Shown here one piece after another: positions 36,101 through 51,100 of a stretch of DNA of 64,000 nt. Position numbers and translations under genes: made by a program. The notes beneath the pieces were generated by a model. The model ran no database searches. It saw only the letters and a program-made list of their open reading frames with translations, and had not been told where the DNA came from. Positions within the stretch are counted from its first letter, which is position 1, and each line of letters starts with the position of its first letter. The stretch is from Motacilla alba alba (taxonomy: Eukaryota; Chordata; Aves; Passeriformes; Motacillidae): positions 31,586,115 through 31,650,114 of the forward strand of contig NC_052018.1 of assembly GCF_015832195.1 (NCBI RefSeq), written 5' to 3'.

Positions 36101-39100
36101 GAAGGCAAAGAGGAGACAATTTTATGTGAAGACTGAAAGGGAACTTTGTGGGGAAAGAGCTGGGGTCACAGTCTTGCTGTCTCCTCTAGGCAGATCTAAT
36201 TATGGCCATGTACTTCAAAAAGAGGGTTTAACTAAAACCAGATTTAGCAGGGCAATGCTTAGGAAGTACAGATTGAATCTTCAGCCTTGCCTTTGAGGAA
36301 AACGTGAAATGCTTCAGTGCACTGAGAACACTCACAGAGCTTGTAAAGAATAATTTGAAGCACTGAGGAAAACAAGAACCAATATTAAATCCTCATCACT
36401 TCAGTGACTACAATAAAATATTCAGTCTTACAATAAAACATATCTATCCTTTAGCACAGACAACGCTGAGATACTGGGTGTATATTTCCTGATCGCTGTG
36501 TGGTGGGGTGACAGTCTCAGCAGTCTCAGGCATCATGCTGGAAATGGTCAAATGACACACAAAACAGTCACACGGATTGATCCCCCATAACAGAGCTCCA
36601 ACAGAGCCTTCCTGCCACATCACACCCTCTGTTTGGCAACCCACCTCTCATCCATATAAAAGAAATTCCCTCCTTCTCCCATTTTTGCAGGCTTTCAGGC
36701 TATTTCTTCTGTCCATCCTGGAAGGCAGGACTGGCTCAGTGGTCTTCACCTCAAGCATCTTTCTGAACCTTTAGAATCAATGGGAGCTTTCCAGTGCTTT
36801 TAATAGGAGCAAAATGTGCTGTCAACCAACAGGATTAAAAGAGGGGCACAAGCAAAAATTTTTGGAGATTAGCACCTCTAAAAATGTCAGCATTTTAAAC
36901 CTCATTTCCTAGGTCAATCAAAATGTCAAAGAAATGCTGAGATTACAAAGATTTCTACCCTTTTCCACCAGGAAAAAAAGCCCTGCTGATCAAATGAAAA
37001 AGTTTATATTTGATAAACTAAAGATTTTCCCCCGACCCTGCCCCCAGTTCCCTAAAAGGACGAGCAAGAGGGCTGGGACTAGGCAGCACAGAGAACAGCC
37101 AAGTACCATTTCATGTTAAGCCTGCTTTATACAATAATTTTTGGGGTCATGAAGTAGCAATAGCTGGTTTAGCTGTGCCCAGCCCAGCCCAAAGTCACGT
37201 CACCAGCTCCCTCTCCAAAGCACAGCTGAAGTTCATAAGGGTGCCTGTGCTGGGAGGACTGATTTTATCCCCGAGGCTGCTGATGCCTGCTCTGCTGCTC
37301 TCCAAGTGCCCACTGCAAGCCACAGCACCAATGCAGTTCTGACCAGACCCTTCATTCTCCACCTCTCAGACCAGAGACTCCTTACACCACCATCTATCAT
37401 CCAAGTCTTTGAGGGGGCCTGGGGGCCTTCGGCTCTTCTCCATATTCCTCAGCCTCCTCAGGAGGCTCCAGGAAGTTTGCTTCTGCATTCCCCGGAGTCA
37501 GAGATACCCAAGCACAACTTGATGTTAGAGGAACAGCAGCAGAGGTGGGGAAGCATTGAAAAGGGAAATTTGATTGCACAGAAAAATAGAAAGTACTGTC
37601 CATAACTTTCAAACATAATCAGATACTATTATAGCATGCTATAGGGAAATTTGCAAAATGCTTCAGCCACCATGTCTGTAGAAGCATCCTCCACTAAAAG
37701 TACCATATTTCTTTCATCTTCACCGGGCAAATAGTCATCACTACTCTTTTCCTGTAACATGCAAACCTTTTCCACAATCTTTCTTCAGGTCAGTTGCACT
37801 TGGTCTTGCAGAGCCAACAGCAAAGGTGAGGCCCTTCAGCCTTCTCCATTTACCCCCACATCCCCAGCTGTCTACATTTTGAATATCCCAGTGCACAACT
37901 TCATCTTTTTCATATTTTTCTTGCGTCATTATTTTTGAGAAATCATGTTTTCCTGTTACTTCCTTCCTGTATGAGGCTGGCCTAATAATTAGTCACGCAT
38001 AGAAACTGTTTGCTTTCATATCGTGTTGCTGTCGATGGATTAGAGATAATGTATGAAAGCGCATGTAAAAAATGTTCCAAAGTAAATACATTAAGAGAGT
38101 GTTAGACATGCATTAGAACTGAGGCATATTTCTTTCCTAAAGAATCCCCTTTTTGCTTTGTTCAAACTTTCACAAGACAGCAAAAGCATATGTGGCCTGC
38201 GAAAGTTGATGTAGACAACAATGGTTGGGGAAGATTGATAAAATGATGTGAGGAAAGAAACTGCTGAAACTACTTAGAGCCAGTACAGAAATTATTACTT
38301 CTCTCATTGTAGCAGACTGCTGTGAGATGGCCATCCTGCAGCACTGTTCTTCCTCTGGCTCACCCTGTCTCATTAACATTATAACTGTGAGTGCTGCAGA
38401 GTGGCTGACGGGCAAAGTTCAACTCTGTGTCCCTTTTCGTTTTCATGGAGACTATAAGTATGTTCAGCTCTTAATAAAATAACCCTCAAAGTACCACAAT
38501 AAAATGAATTATATGTATAGTGGTACTTATAAAATAAGAATGCCTAAGCAGGACATTAAAAAATGCCTTTGGGCAGGTCAGTTTTCTGTCCCAAATGTAG
38601 ACTGAATATGAGTCTTGCGTGCTTTAATCTGTTGCAACTTAATTTTTCCACTTCAAACTCTTTCTTTTTGACAAAATCTATTGCCACGTTGGGGCTTTCC
38701 TAAGAAGTCATCCTATCACCCTCTCTTTCTTTGTGAATATAGCCCTCAAACAATACTACTACTAGTTTCTAATATCTACAAAGACGTGGGTGCAGCCTCA
38801 GTTCCATGTGCACTCAGAAAACAAATGTAAGAAATTGAGATTGTTTAAGACTTTATGCTTAGCAAGTGGTTTCCAGCCCATCCTGATTTTGTCAATCTGC
38901 TCTGTAAGTGATCTGAGAGGAGGAACCTGAAGAGGGAGGTACATGGATCTTGGCTTTTTATGTTTAGCTGCACGTCATGTTCTCTCTGCTTGGTCACTAC
39001 TATCTTGAAACAAATTAGTGTCATAGACAAACAAAGTGGATTAAATAGCAAACATCAGATTTCTGGTGTTACTCAACATAAAAGGGCTTCAGCTCTGCAA

Positions 39101-42100
39101 TTATTCCCCTGCAGCCACCAGTACAGAGACACTGGTGAATAAAGCCAGTGCATTTAGTTGCTCTTAAAGATCTGCTTTCAAGAGAAATTCATATTCAAAT
39201 TTTCCTTTTCTTATTGCTGTTTTTCCAAAAATTGTAGAATGTAGAAAGCTGGAAGTTTGAGAGAGCAGGAAGGGTAAGAAAAAATGCTGACAGATCTGGC
39301 ACGTGATATCTTAGTGGTAAGACAAAAAGCTCTTTAATCACTTCATTAAAGGAAGTCAATTCAACACAGGTCATAATAGTAGACTTTTTAGTGGTTTTCA
39401 CACATTGAGAGGGAATAATAAGAAGGCAACAATTGTCAAATTAACATGAAGATTCAAATATAAGGACAAATGTAAATGGTATTTTAATACCACTTTGTAG
39501 CATTTTAGTGGCTGCGTGTCCACACATACATGGATATTCAGCATAGAGACAAAATATCTTCTATAAGAATCGGATGTGAAGTTGCTCCTTACTTGAAAAT
39601 ACAACATCTTTTATTTCTTAAAACTTTTTTTAATATATTTTTACATTTTCCCTTTTCTACTGTGAGAATCAATTTGCTAAGATGCAGAAGCATTTTTGTT
39701 CTTTCGTTCTTTTGCCAGTCAACCCAGGAAAGTAAAGACAGAATAAAACTAAAACCTATTAAACCAGGAAATATGGTCACTGTAGCTCATGTGCCACCTA
39801 CTTAAAGTTAGCGCTGAACTGAGTTCAGGAAATACACTAAACAGTTTTGCTCCTGGCTTTTTGCAAATGTCTGCCACAAGCCTGTGGTTTCCTCAAAAGC
39901 ATTTCTTCTTTGAACTTGCCTTAAGTATTTTTCTTAGAGCCTTAAAAAAAAAAAAACAAAAAAAACCAAAAAACAACAACAAAAAAAAAAAAAACCAAAA
40001 AAAAGAAACACAACATGGATTGACTTCAAGTAGTTTGGTATAAGCACAAAAATTTCATATTGAAAAACTGAGGCTTTTACTGAGTGCTCAGTCTTCAACT
40101 AAGGTAGTTGATCTTTCTTTTCTTAGAGACACAGAGAACAAATTACTCATCCAACAAGCAGGATAAACACTCAAAAAAAAGAAATGGGGGGTGTATGGGA
40201 CTGTGAGATAAACACCGCAGATAGTCCATCACAGGCTGGGCACATTTTGTAATGCATGATAATATTTTCTTCCAGATAACTTGCCTGAGGCATGCCTCTT
40301 CAAAATGTGGAAAAGAATGCAAATGGTTAGTGACTTTGCAAGCCTAAACGCAAAGGGCATGGCAGAGTCCCACCACCTGTGTGCCAGTATCCTAATGTGA
40401 GTTGTGGTTTTCCTTACCCTTCCCTCCTGCTGTGACAACAGTGCTCTGTCCTTCGCAAAACTTAGCACTTAGCTAAGCAAGCCAGTCCCAAACTTAGCCA
40501 ACACAAATAGCATCTGATCAAAAGCTACCTGTAGGTGAACCCAAAACGGGCATGACTAATTCAAAACAAATTTGTTTCTTAAGTCAAGCTCACACTACAG
40601 GAACATTCAGTGGTATTCCTCCAGCTCCAGACTTGCTCAGTAATGTACTTACAAATGACAGGAGTGGACCAACATTTACAGATGTTTTACACATAAGTTT
40701 AATGTTATTTAACCACAGAAAATACCAGGCTGTGTCACTGCTGGAGGGACAAGCACTGGGACACTGGGGGTGGTCTTTTACTCACCTCTCCCGCTCCTGT
40801 TCCAAGAGGTTGGTAAAGTCATCGCTCTTGTTCATGTAATCTGTATGTTTATGTTTCTCATTCTCCAGCTCGTAAACGGTGCGACGGTGGCACTTCTCTG
40901 CCAACAGGAGCTGTTCCAGCATGCGCCGGTACGTCTCCCTCTGCTTTTCTTCAAGTCTGTCCAGCTGGATTGTAAGAAAGGAGAACAGACTGTTTTAAAG
41001 GTCTCCTTGCTTGCTTCATCTGATTTATTGACCAACAATGTTGTGTTTGGTAAATGCAAGTCCTGTAATTATATAATAATTATATGTCTTGGATTTTACA
41101 TAAAGCAGTGACTAGAAATAAGAATAACTGCCCCGTGAAAGTAATGATTTATTTGGATGACATATTAGCAATAAACATTTGCACAGTTTTCAGATACACA
41201 AAGGACAGAATTTCACTTAGCTGTAGGGTAACAAATAATATTGCTGCAGTGCTGTATTTCCCCTGTGGTGAGGTGCTGTGCAAGCTTTCTTCATTTCACT
41301 AGGAAAAAGCTGTAGCTCAGAACTCAGAGCCTGGGAGCCTGAATTCATACACCTGTATGGGGACTGGACACTTTCATGTGATGCATAAAGTATAATCTGA
41401 AGGCTGAAATTTGAGTTATGCATCTTTAATACACCTGTAAGTCTGCTGAGATAAAAGATCCAAATTATTTCGATTCTGTCCAGATTCAGTTTTGCATTAC
41501 CAAATACAGTTAAATATAAGCCTCAGGAGTTTCCCCTCAGCCTTTTTTTTAGACAAAAATTCTCTTTATTTATTCACAACCATTTACCCCTTTCATCTTC
41601 TCCACTTTTTTCTTAATCTAATATGCCAACTGTTATTCAAACAAACATTAAAACCAGGGAGGTATGTCTAAAAACTTGCCAGGGCACTCTAAATCCCCCA
41701 CGGCTATTCATGCTGCTCCTTTTGCTGTTTCATGGGTGCAGATGACCAACTCCAGCCTCCTCCGTGCTGAAGCAGCTCTCAACCTTGGTACTTGTCTGGT
41801 TGTTCGGCCCACTCCCAACCCTTACCCTGTGAGATCTCATCTTCCTCAGCCCCAGCTGCCCCTGTTGTTTCACAGCATATGTCAGTAAACTGAGGGAAAT
41901 AAGAGAGCAGGAGGACCATGGCAGTTTGCTCTCCAGAAGCTGACCATGGCAGTCAAAGTGAAAAAGTCATTGCATTTTATAAAAAAGCCAGATTGGATTC
42001 AGCTTTTCAGAGTAGATTTTTTGCACTTAATTTTTCTGTTTTATTTCAATGTAAAACTTGTGAATCTGTGCATGACAAAAGTTTTACATTGAGGTCCCTG

Positions 42101-45100
42101 TCAAATTATCAGCTTCTTTGGAAAAAAGCCTTGCTAAGCTCTTTAAATCTTGTTTGAGAGTATTTTATGTATGCTCCCACATCCTATGGTTTGATTTCCT
42201 TATTTACTAACATCCCAAGAATTCCAAGAGATGCTTCAATGAGAATACACAGTACAAAAACATGGTAGACACAACCACTGGTGAAAAAATTAAATGTTCT
42301 AATTGGATGAGCTATGCTGTTGTATGCTCCTTCCCCATGACCTGGACTGTTATGAAACTATGAACAGGAGCAATGGCTGTTTATTTTGGCATTCACTCTG
42401 GCCTCAGACATTCTCAGGTCTACTCTGATTCTCAGATCTACTTGACATTAATTTATTGCTTAAATTTTAAAGCAAGGAGTCCTATAAGTCTCCTTTAGGG
42501 GCTGAGCTGACTTTGCAGTCCTAGAGTTTAAGTGATGTAAAATGAATATGGATTTATGATCCCATAAATATGGTCAAAGTCAATCTCCAAAGGTCTTCTT
42601 TTCTTAACTACCCTCATGGCAGTGTTTTAGTATGCCAAGGAAATCAAGGAGTAGTTACCAGTGCTGTGAGCAGTACAGGTTGAAGCCTGTAATTGAAAGG
42701 AATTTAAAAACTAGAAATTCAACACCCAAAGATTTTGGTCTTGCTTAACAGCACCAGCCCTAGGAAGCATACAACCTCTCTATGGTTTGTGTTCAAATCC
42801 AGCGACTTCGCTTACAAATTATTCTGCATATGAGTGAACAAGATTTTATTTTCAGTGTACGAATTCTGTGTAATCCTCTTGCATGCTTTGCATACATCCA
42901 AAATATATGGAGTCTCAATTCTGGTTAGGCTTCCCCCTGCACAGACATAATGTTGTCAATCAAGAAGTTGTACCTCTGAAATCGGTTTCTCATAAACGTC
43001 TTCCCCTAGAGACTTTTCTTGGGCAAGGATGGCATCCCTGTGTAGCACTCGAAGCACATTCTCTGGAGTTGCAGATCCATAATGAGCTTCTAAAACTTCA
43101 GGTTTGGTTTTCTCTGTCTTCAGCATGTGGATCACATCCTCTCTTGCCTGTAATATTGCAAATCACTACCATGAGTCAACCTATTAACCAAGAAGGAACA
43201 TGGGGAAAATAGGGGCATTTCATATGTACAGACTGCGTACACAAAAATAAAATAAATTAGAAAAATGACAGGCTGCCAATGCAAACATAAAAATGTTGGG
43301 AAATCTCAGATTAAATATGATCTGTCCAATACAAATATTGTACTTTAAGGGGTGAATTATTCTGTTCCTGCATGACATTACATTTGAATGCTATGAATTT
43401 TTATCTGAGTTGCAACTATAGCCAGGGAACATCATTATTCTTCACACACTGGATCTTAGTTGTTGCCCCTGCTGTTCCCTGAAGGGATGAGGAAATGAGG
43501 AGAACAAGCAGCACAAGTGAGCTGAACTAGTATTTCTCAGACAGCTACTTCCTAGTCACTCCCTTAAATACTCTTTTCAAGTAACTTTTAAAATAAATTT
43601 TTCTTGGATTTTTTTTTCAACAAAACCTTAGACATTGCAGACCCCAGCTGACGAGACAAGAAATGTCTGAGCAAATGCTCCCAGCCATGGAGGATGGCTG
43701 TGCTGCTGGAGCCAGGGCTGGGAGCAGGGGTGCACCGGTGGTCAAGGGCAGCCTGGAGCTCCCTGCCCCAGGTAGAAGCCCCCAGTTCCAGCAGCATGAG
43801 CAAACATCTGGGCATGACCAGACAGCTCTGCAGGGCCACCTGGCTATGGATAAGGAGCATTTTAGGGCTATGCTGTGGACTCTGTTTCTAATGATACTCA
43901 CCAACACCTGTTAAGCCATCTGTAAAATGGGGGCAGGGCACCTGCTTGTCTTTTTAAGGCATGTTTATGAGACCACAGTCCAGGGAGGGACTGTAAAACC
44001 TGCAGGTTTTTGGTGGGCAAAGGGGAGCTCCTGGATTTCCCTAGAGAACATCCTTCCCACAAATGCAAATGGATGGGGGAGTAGAAGAGTATGGGCATTT
44101 TTCTCTTGCCTGCCTTTCTGAGCTGCCGGCTTAACCCATGTGAGCTTGGGAAGTAAATTAAGCACTAAGGAAAGGTTCAGACATTTTAGGAAAAAAATTC
44201 TTTACAAATCCTGCTCCTATATAAGCAATGACTGTTTTAAGATTTATGAACTGACCAACTCTTCATGCTTTTCCATGCTGTTCATAACAGCATTCAATTC
44301 ATCCCTGTAACAAATCTTAAATCTTTACCCAGAACCACAGAGAAACTAATTTTGGGAAATGGCAAAGATCCTTTAATTTTAATTTATTTTTTTTAAAACA
44401 GTCTAACATGAAAATAATTAATGAACTTCAGGCAAAGATCATGCCATCTAATTAAGAACTAGCCCAATATATATAACATTATGCATAACATTTTGTAACC
44501 TGAAGTAAAATCTTTGCACTTGTCTGCAAGATACAAAATGCAAATTGGAATGGTATTAATCTTATTTCAAAATGAGAGTGGGAAAGGTTCATCACTCATG
44601 GATGTTACAAGTAAGTGAATTATGTGAGCCAGTCCCAAAGGAAGGCAGAAGAGCATGTACACCTCACTACATCACATCCTAAGACTGTGCCATTCTCAAT
44701 ACAGGAAAAATGTTATTTTAGGCAGGTTCTTGACAGGTTTGTGAATGTATTACTTTTCTCTATCCCTGTAGAAATAACAGATGTCTTAGTGTCTTCATCA
44801 CCATGAGGCCAATGCTTCTATATTGAAGAAAAAGCCTTTAAAAAGTCCAATAGGATAGCATGGGAGTATGGAGGGATTCCTAAATATCCAGATTTTATGA
44901 TGTGTTGTCTTAAGCCCTATTAGGAGGAGGCAGTTCTGAGGCCATGAGGTTCATCCTGTCCCAATGAACTAATTTGGTATCCTGCTGTGTGCTTCCCAGC
45001 AGGGGCCCTGTGCCACAGGCATGCTCAGGGAGAGCACTGTGCAAAGGGAGCACCAACACGGAGGGGTGGGGGTGAGGGAGCAGCTCCCTTCTGCCCTCTG

Positions 45101-48100
45101 CACCAAGGGACACAACCAATCATGTTGAAACGTCTTTTTGTTTTGATTCTGAGCGCACAAAGCTTCATGCCCCACACTGCCCTTTCCTCAGGGACTGGCA
45201 CACCACAAACCCTATTTGGGAGGGAATGAGGATGAGTTCATTCTCTCACGTCCGAGCTGTTGGGCCCCGGATGGCATAATTAAACACTGGCAGGGCTGGG
45301 CAGAGCAGACAGAGACAGCTCAGGACTGGGGATTTAACACTGAATAGGCAGAGCAAAAAGCTGGACTCCACTCCCTGCAATGGTTATTTGATACAGAAAT
45401 AGCTGTGGAGGCAGCTGCTCTGCCCAGCAAGTGCCCCAGCCCCTGTTCAGTTGTGTACTGCCTGACTTTCCTGCTGGCCTCATTAGTCTGTCATCACTCA
45501 CTGTTAAAATGGAGCAACTTCAGCACAGGGGAGTAAGAGTCCCTGAAACAGCTAAGAATGTCCCTGCTAACTGAGAAAGGCTCTGGATGCTGCAGGTTTG
45601 GGTCCCCCAAAAGCCAGAGGGAGTCAAGCCAGAGGGAGCCAAGCCAGGGGAGTGGATGATGCTGAATGGAGGAACTGACAGCCCGAGAAGGAAAATAGGT
45701 GCCCAAGCTCAGTTCAGAACTTTGAAGAAAACAACCCATCCATTGCTTCATCTTTAAAGGGAAGCAGTGACACACTCAGCTCCAAGGAGACAGGGTAGGA
45801 CAGTCAGCACTGAACACCCCTTGCTGCAGCCCATGGGGAGGGTACCTAGCCCAGAATCAGGCTGGGTGACACCATCCCCAGGGGCACAATCAGCTGCCCT
45901 GTCCTGTACCCTTCTTGCGTACCCCGCACTCTGCTGGCCCTCGGGATTTGGATGGCGTTAATGGAGCAGGCTGCCTTTTGCCTTTTCTGGGCTCAGCCAT
46001 TTCTCCTATCCTTATCTTTTCAAGGGTATAGGTTAATTCACCAAGTACTTCGTTTCAGTTGTGATAACAGCTTGTGAAAAACAAATGACAAACAGACACA
46101 CAGGTTGCTAGGAAGCATTGGACCAAAAAGGGAACCTAATGCTAATAATAAACTGGAGACAAATTTGATTTTATTTGGTCAGAAACAAGCTCCATCACAG
46201 GGAGGCTCTATCTGAAGGGCAGCTAACCTAGGTCAGAGAGACATCCAGGCAACATCCATCAGCCTCAAGGTCTGTGAATTCCAGTTAGTCTCTCTGAAAC
46301 TCCTCAGGATAATGTAGAGGGAAGGAGCTGAAACAATATGCCTGTGTATCTTGTGATTTCATATTTCTCCAGATGACCAGTTTTCCCCTGAAACAACTAG
46401 AAGAGAGGTCAGATAGAGATGTTTTCTTCCAATGTATAGTGATCCACAGGAAACGGATCATTTTCAGAAAACAATTCAGAATAATCCTGCAGAGGAGCGC
46501 TGGGGCTACTTCAAAATTCATACCTGTGAATTTTGTAGTAGCATACCTTTGAGCATGGGAGGCTCAAAGTGGGGGTCCCTCGCTAAGAAGAGGGGGACTT
46601 TACTGGCAACTCTTTCTACTGATGGACATGTACTGTTGGTGCCTCTCTTGCCCTAAAGCACAATCCTGTTTTGTGTAAATCCTAAGCTAGGAGACAAACA
46701 CAAGGAAGATATTTCAAACTGCAAGTAAACTTGCTTATAAATCCCAGAGAACAGTTTTTAGCTGTTTTGGTAGAAGGAACATGATGGTTGGCACAGGAAA
46801 ATCATCTCTCAAGTCCTGCTTTTGTTTTGTTTTGTTGATGCTGTGATGAGAAAGAGCATCCAGGCTTGAGAAGACTGCATATTGCAACAGCTTGTAACAC
46901 AATGAAACTTATTTGCAAAAGTCCAGAAGACTGCAATTAGTCAGAGAAGCACTTTAAAGTCAAAATACAGAATTAAAAAAATTTACTTTTATTAGTTTTT
47001 CATTACTTCAATTGTCCTGCAGAAAACACTGAGCTACCTTTCTGTCTATACTGTTAAGATTGTGAGTTCTTGAAAATAAAGATACTTTTCCATTAATAAA
47101 GTGTTCCAAGTACCAGATTCTCTAAGCAGTAGGAACAATAAAGACAGATTAAAGATGTACTCATTTAACTCCTTTGGTTGCTGCTGCTGATAGAAGAACT
47201 CTAAAGTTGAACTATGTCTAAGCTTGTTTTATGCTTACTGGAGGTGCCAAATCTAAAGGCTGATGACCTCAGTTCTTGAGTACACCCATGGAAGGCCTGA
47301 GCTGCTGTGGAGCACTGCTGTCCCACAAAGTTTAGCCTGCTCTCCTTTCCCTCCCCTCTATTCCCCATTCATGAGTGCACTTACCAAAGAGATGGGGTCT
47401 GCGTTACTACCTGGGAAATCCAAGACAATGCTCCCCTTCTCTCATGAGTGCACAGTGCTTGCCCAGATGGAAGGCTGACATGAGCCCACTCCTCACCCTG
47501 AAACACTCACTTTTTGGCAGAATAAAGTAGAAGGACTTTGTTTTGCTCACCGACTTGAGCGGAGCGGGGGGCCGTGTTCCAAACCTCGCTTTACTACATG
47601 CCTAGTAAAATATTTAAAATATATAGAAAGGATGTAAAGAGGTTCCTGCATAAAATTGAAACCATTTAGGAAACAATAGCATGACTCTGCTGCTTGTAAA
47701 AGGGGTCCGGCAGCCTAGCAACCAGATCCTTGGTCAATGGAAAGACTGTTACACGAGCTGGGTGTTCAGACGTGCTTCTTCCTCGTGCCCTGCCCTGCCA
47801 ATTTACTACAGCCCTCTCTCCCCATTCCCACAGTCTTTGGCCTCTCCCATGAGCCTGCTGACAAAACTCAGCACCCACTAAACGGGGAATTTTTGCCACA
47901 GGCCATTTGTCACCTGGGAAATGGGACTGAACTGATCAAACTCGTTTCATATAAGTGCATCTAGTAAATCGGGGGAAAAATTTAATTGTATTCAAGGTGG
48001 GTTGAATGGAGTCAAAGTAATCACTGTCAGCTAGGAGTAAAACCCAACTCAAGATCATTTGCCAGTGCATGTCCTGAACTCTTCTCCTGATTTTTTTTCA

Positions 48101-51100
48101 TAAGTAGCCTTCCTGCAAATTCATAGTTTGTCTCTCTCAAAATCAGTTACGGGTAACTATTGCCTTCATAGTTCCATGCTTGGAGGCATCTAACTACATT
48201 ATGCCCAACTACTTTAGAGAAATCTCAATATTTCAGTAACATGACAACAATCCTCTTAATTAGATGAAAGAAGTTTTGAAAATTCAGGACCAGGAGTAAT
48301 GTTAGAAGAAATGCAATTATGTAATATTTTGGCAATCTGATATTTCCAGCTTCTGAATATTTCTTTTCTGATTATGAAGACACTTTATTATACCTGCACA
48401 AGGAAGTGCACTAAGTAGCAGATGTTTAATATTTATGAAGTTGTATTTTTCTTGCCAGTGATTAATGACAAAAAATAACTATGAAACCACAGACAGGAAC
48501 CTTTACTTCTACTTGTGTTGTTGTTCCTTGCATTGCCCACAGTTCAGGTTATTTATAGCACAACAGCTGCTCTGTTCAGCATCCGAAACTAGATAAGGTC
48601 ACAGGTTATCCATGTTGGGGTCTTACCAGTGACTGATTTCCTAAATGCCAGTAGGCTTTACAAGTATTTCACCTAGAGTTAATAAACATCACACTCAAGG
48701 CATCCAGAGGGAGATCAGGAGAATGTTCTCACACTGCTTTCTGCGCTATCCAGAACATGACGTGTTGCCATCAGGGCAGGAATAGCCTCATTTCTGAAAA
48801 TTTCCATTAGAGACCTCAGAAAGTGGATATCACTAGCTCGGTTAGTTGATTTTAATGAAAGAAAGCACCTTCAAGCAGGAGTACTCAAACACCTGTATCT
48901 GAAAATCTTTCCTAACACTAATCCACTAGTCCCTGTTTAAGACCAGTAACTTCCCTTCATTCTTATCTTAGGAGGAAACAAAAATAATTAAAAGGAAAGG
49001 GTACTTTCTTAATTTTGTCTCATAATACTATAAATATGTGTACAGAATGTAATAAAAACTACTCCTGACATCAGGAATGACACTTTCGTTGAAGGCCTGA
49101 TTGCTCACTCTGGCCCTTCATACTGCTACAATGACTGGGTAGCAAATTGCCTTCCAGAACAGTTATAGTTATTGCACAAAGCATGTTTCAAATCAGGGAA
49201 GTTAGATGCTCTATTGCATATTGCATCACACAAAGATCTTTTTGCTAAAAACTGAGTAATTTTTTTTCTCCTATACCAGGTATCTGAAGTAGCCTTGTTT
49301 GTACCACTCACTCAGTGATGCTAGCCATGCAAAATGCAGGCTAATTACATAAAATCATAGAATCGTAGAAGTCCTGAGTTGGAAGGGATCCACAGAGAAC
49401 ATCAAGTCCAAATCCTGACCCTTCACAGGACAGCCCCAAGAATCACACCATGTGCCTTGAGAGCATGTCCAAACACTTCTTGAACTCTGTCAGTCTGGTG
49501 CTATGACCCTGTGGAGCCTGTTCCAGTGCCCAACCACCCTCTGGGTGAAAAAACCTTTTACTGATATCCAACCTTAACCTCCCCTGACACAACTTCAGGC
49601 CAGTCCCTTGGTCCTGTCACTGTCACCACAGAGAAGAGATCAGTGCCTGCCCCTCCTCTTCCCCTCACGAGGAAGCTGTAGACTGTGATGAGATCTCCAC
49701 TCAGTCTCCTCCAGACCAAACAAACCAAGGGACTCCAGCTGCTTTATGGTTTCCCCTCTAAATCCTTCACCATCTTCACAGCTGTCTTTTGGACATGCTC
49801 TAATAGCTCTATATCTTTCTTATATTGTGGCACCAAAACTACACACTCGAGTCAAAGTAAGGCTGCACCAGCAACACGAATACATCGGGGTTCTTTTGCA
49901 AGGAAGAATTTATGTACAGCAAAGGTTTTTTTACACCTTTCATCTTAACCTAATTTCCTAATACTTGAAACTGTGGATTTCACTTGCATGAATTTCTTTT
50001 AACTTTTCTGTATTCAAGTCTAGGTACACAATTTACTCTGGAGGTAGAGATTACTTCAGCGAAGAAAAGTGACCATTGTTGATTGCTGATTTTGTACAAA
50101 GGGTAAGTGAAAGATATACCCAGAAATACAAATGATCCCTCATGACCCTGAGGATATTGAACAGAACTGTCCTGTCTTCTCCACACCATGGAGAACTTTC
50201 TGGCCTTGTGTGATGCTTTTGGAGCTCTACACTGTATTTAATTTTATTGTGCTTTATCTTGTGATAGCTCAGAAAGCTCTTCTAAAATCAGTACTGGAGA
50301 AGAGGCGCATGATAGACTAGCTCAGCCACTGCATAAATCTTCTGAAGTGGCTCCAGAAGAATTACATCAGAAATTAATTTGGCCTCTTGTGTTTGAAAAA
50401 GTCCCTGCTAAAGATTGTAGAGCTGAGGAGAAGCAGCACTGAGCAATGTATTACTTCTTCCAACAAGCCTTGAAACAGATCAAATGAGCGCTAGAAGACA
50501 TCTGTCTGTTATTTCCTGCCCACACAGCTTTGTTCTGCTTTATTGCCAGAGCGCTCCATGGATGATGTCACTTTTTTTCTGAAGAAAACAGGCCACCAGA
50601 GCCTTTCACTGACATAATTAATTATCTGTAGTCTGGGCCACAGCCAGCAAAATTCCCATGGCAAGACCCTGAGAAGTATTAACTCCACACTGCTTGATGT
50701 TTTCAGAATTATTATGGTCTGGGGTACCCTGTCTTGTCTTTTCACACTGAAAGAGTGCTTTGCTTGATATTATCAAGCCGTGGGGCAGTTACTGCAGCAT
50801 ATAGAATTACAGTGTCATGATCCAGTCAGCACAGAGACACCAGGGCAAGGGGTCACTGTCAAGTTATATGCGTGACTCTGCATGTTGGGATATGTTCTAC
50901 ATGCTCCAGCAATGCCTCACAATGGCTAAACCCACTATTTTGGGTTTGCTGTATCCAGTCACAGAGTTTTTGTCTCAGCCAACATTAACTGTGTAATATT
51001 TTTCACATGGCCTGAAGCCCAGCAGCAAGCAGAAACCACAGACTGATCCAACTAGCCATCAAGTTGCCATGTTCCTTTTGTAACCAGAACTTATTTTGTG

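Larger units (their letters stand above)
18049..40785 (-). other. FILIP1: FILIP1 intron between coding exons 3 and 4 (22.7 kb)
   Basis: It opens with GTGAGT and ends TTTCAG. It contains the CpG island at 24417-24985 and several simple repeats listed separately. Otherwise it is A/T-rich, with local G+C-rich patches (about 21400-22000 and 26700-27000) and no open frame that I can tie to a protein. Retained size and the island are the only notable features. Confidence 0.85.

Noticed and set aside
49685..49961. 87- and 71-codon plus-strand frames
   Set aside because: They lie in the antisense of the CR1 element or cross its boundary and have no meaning as genes.
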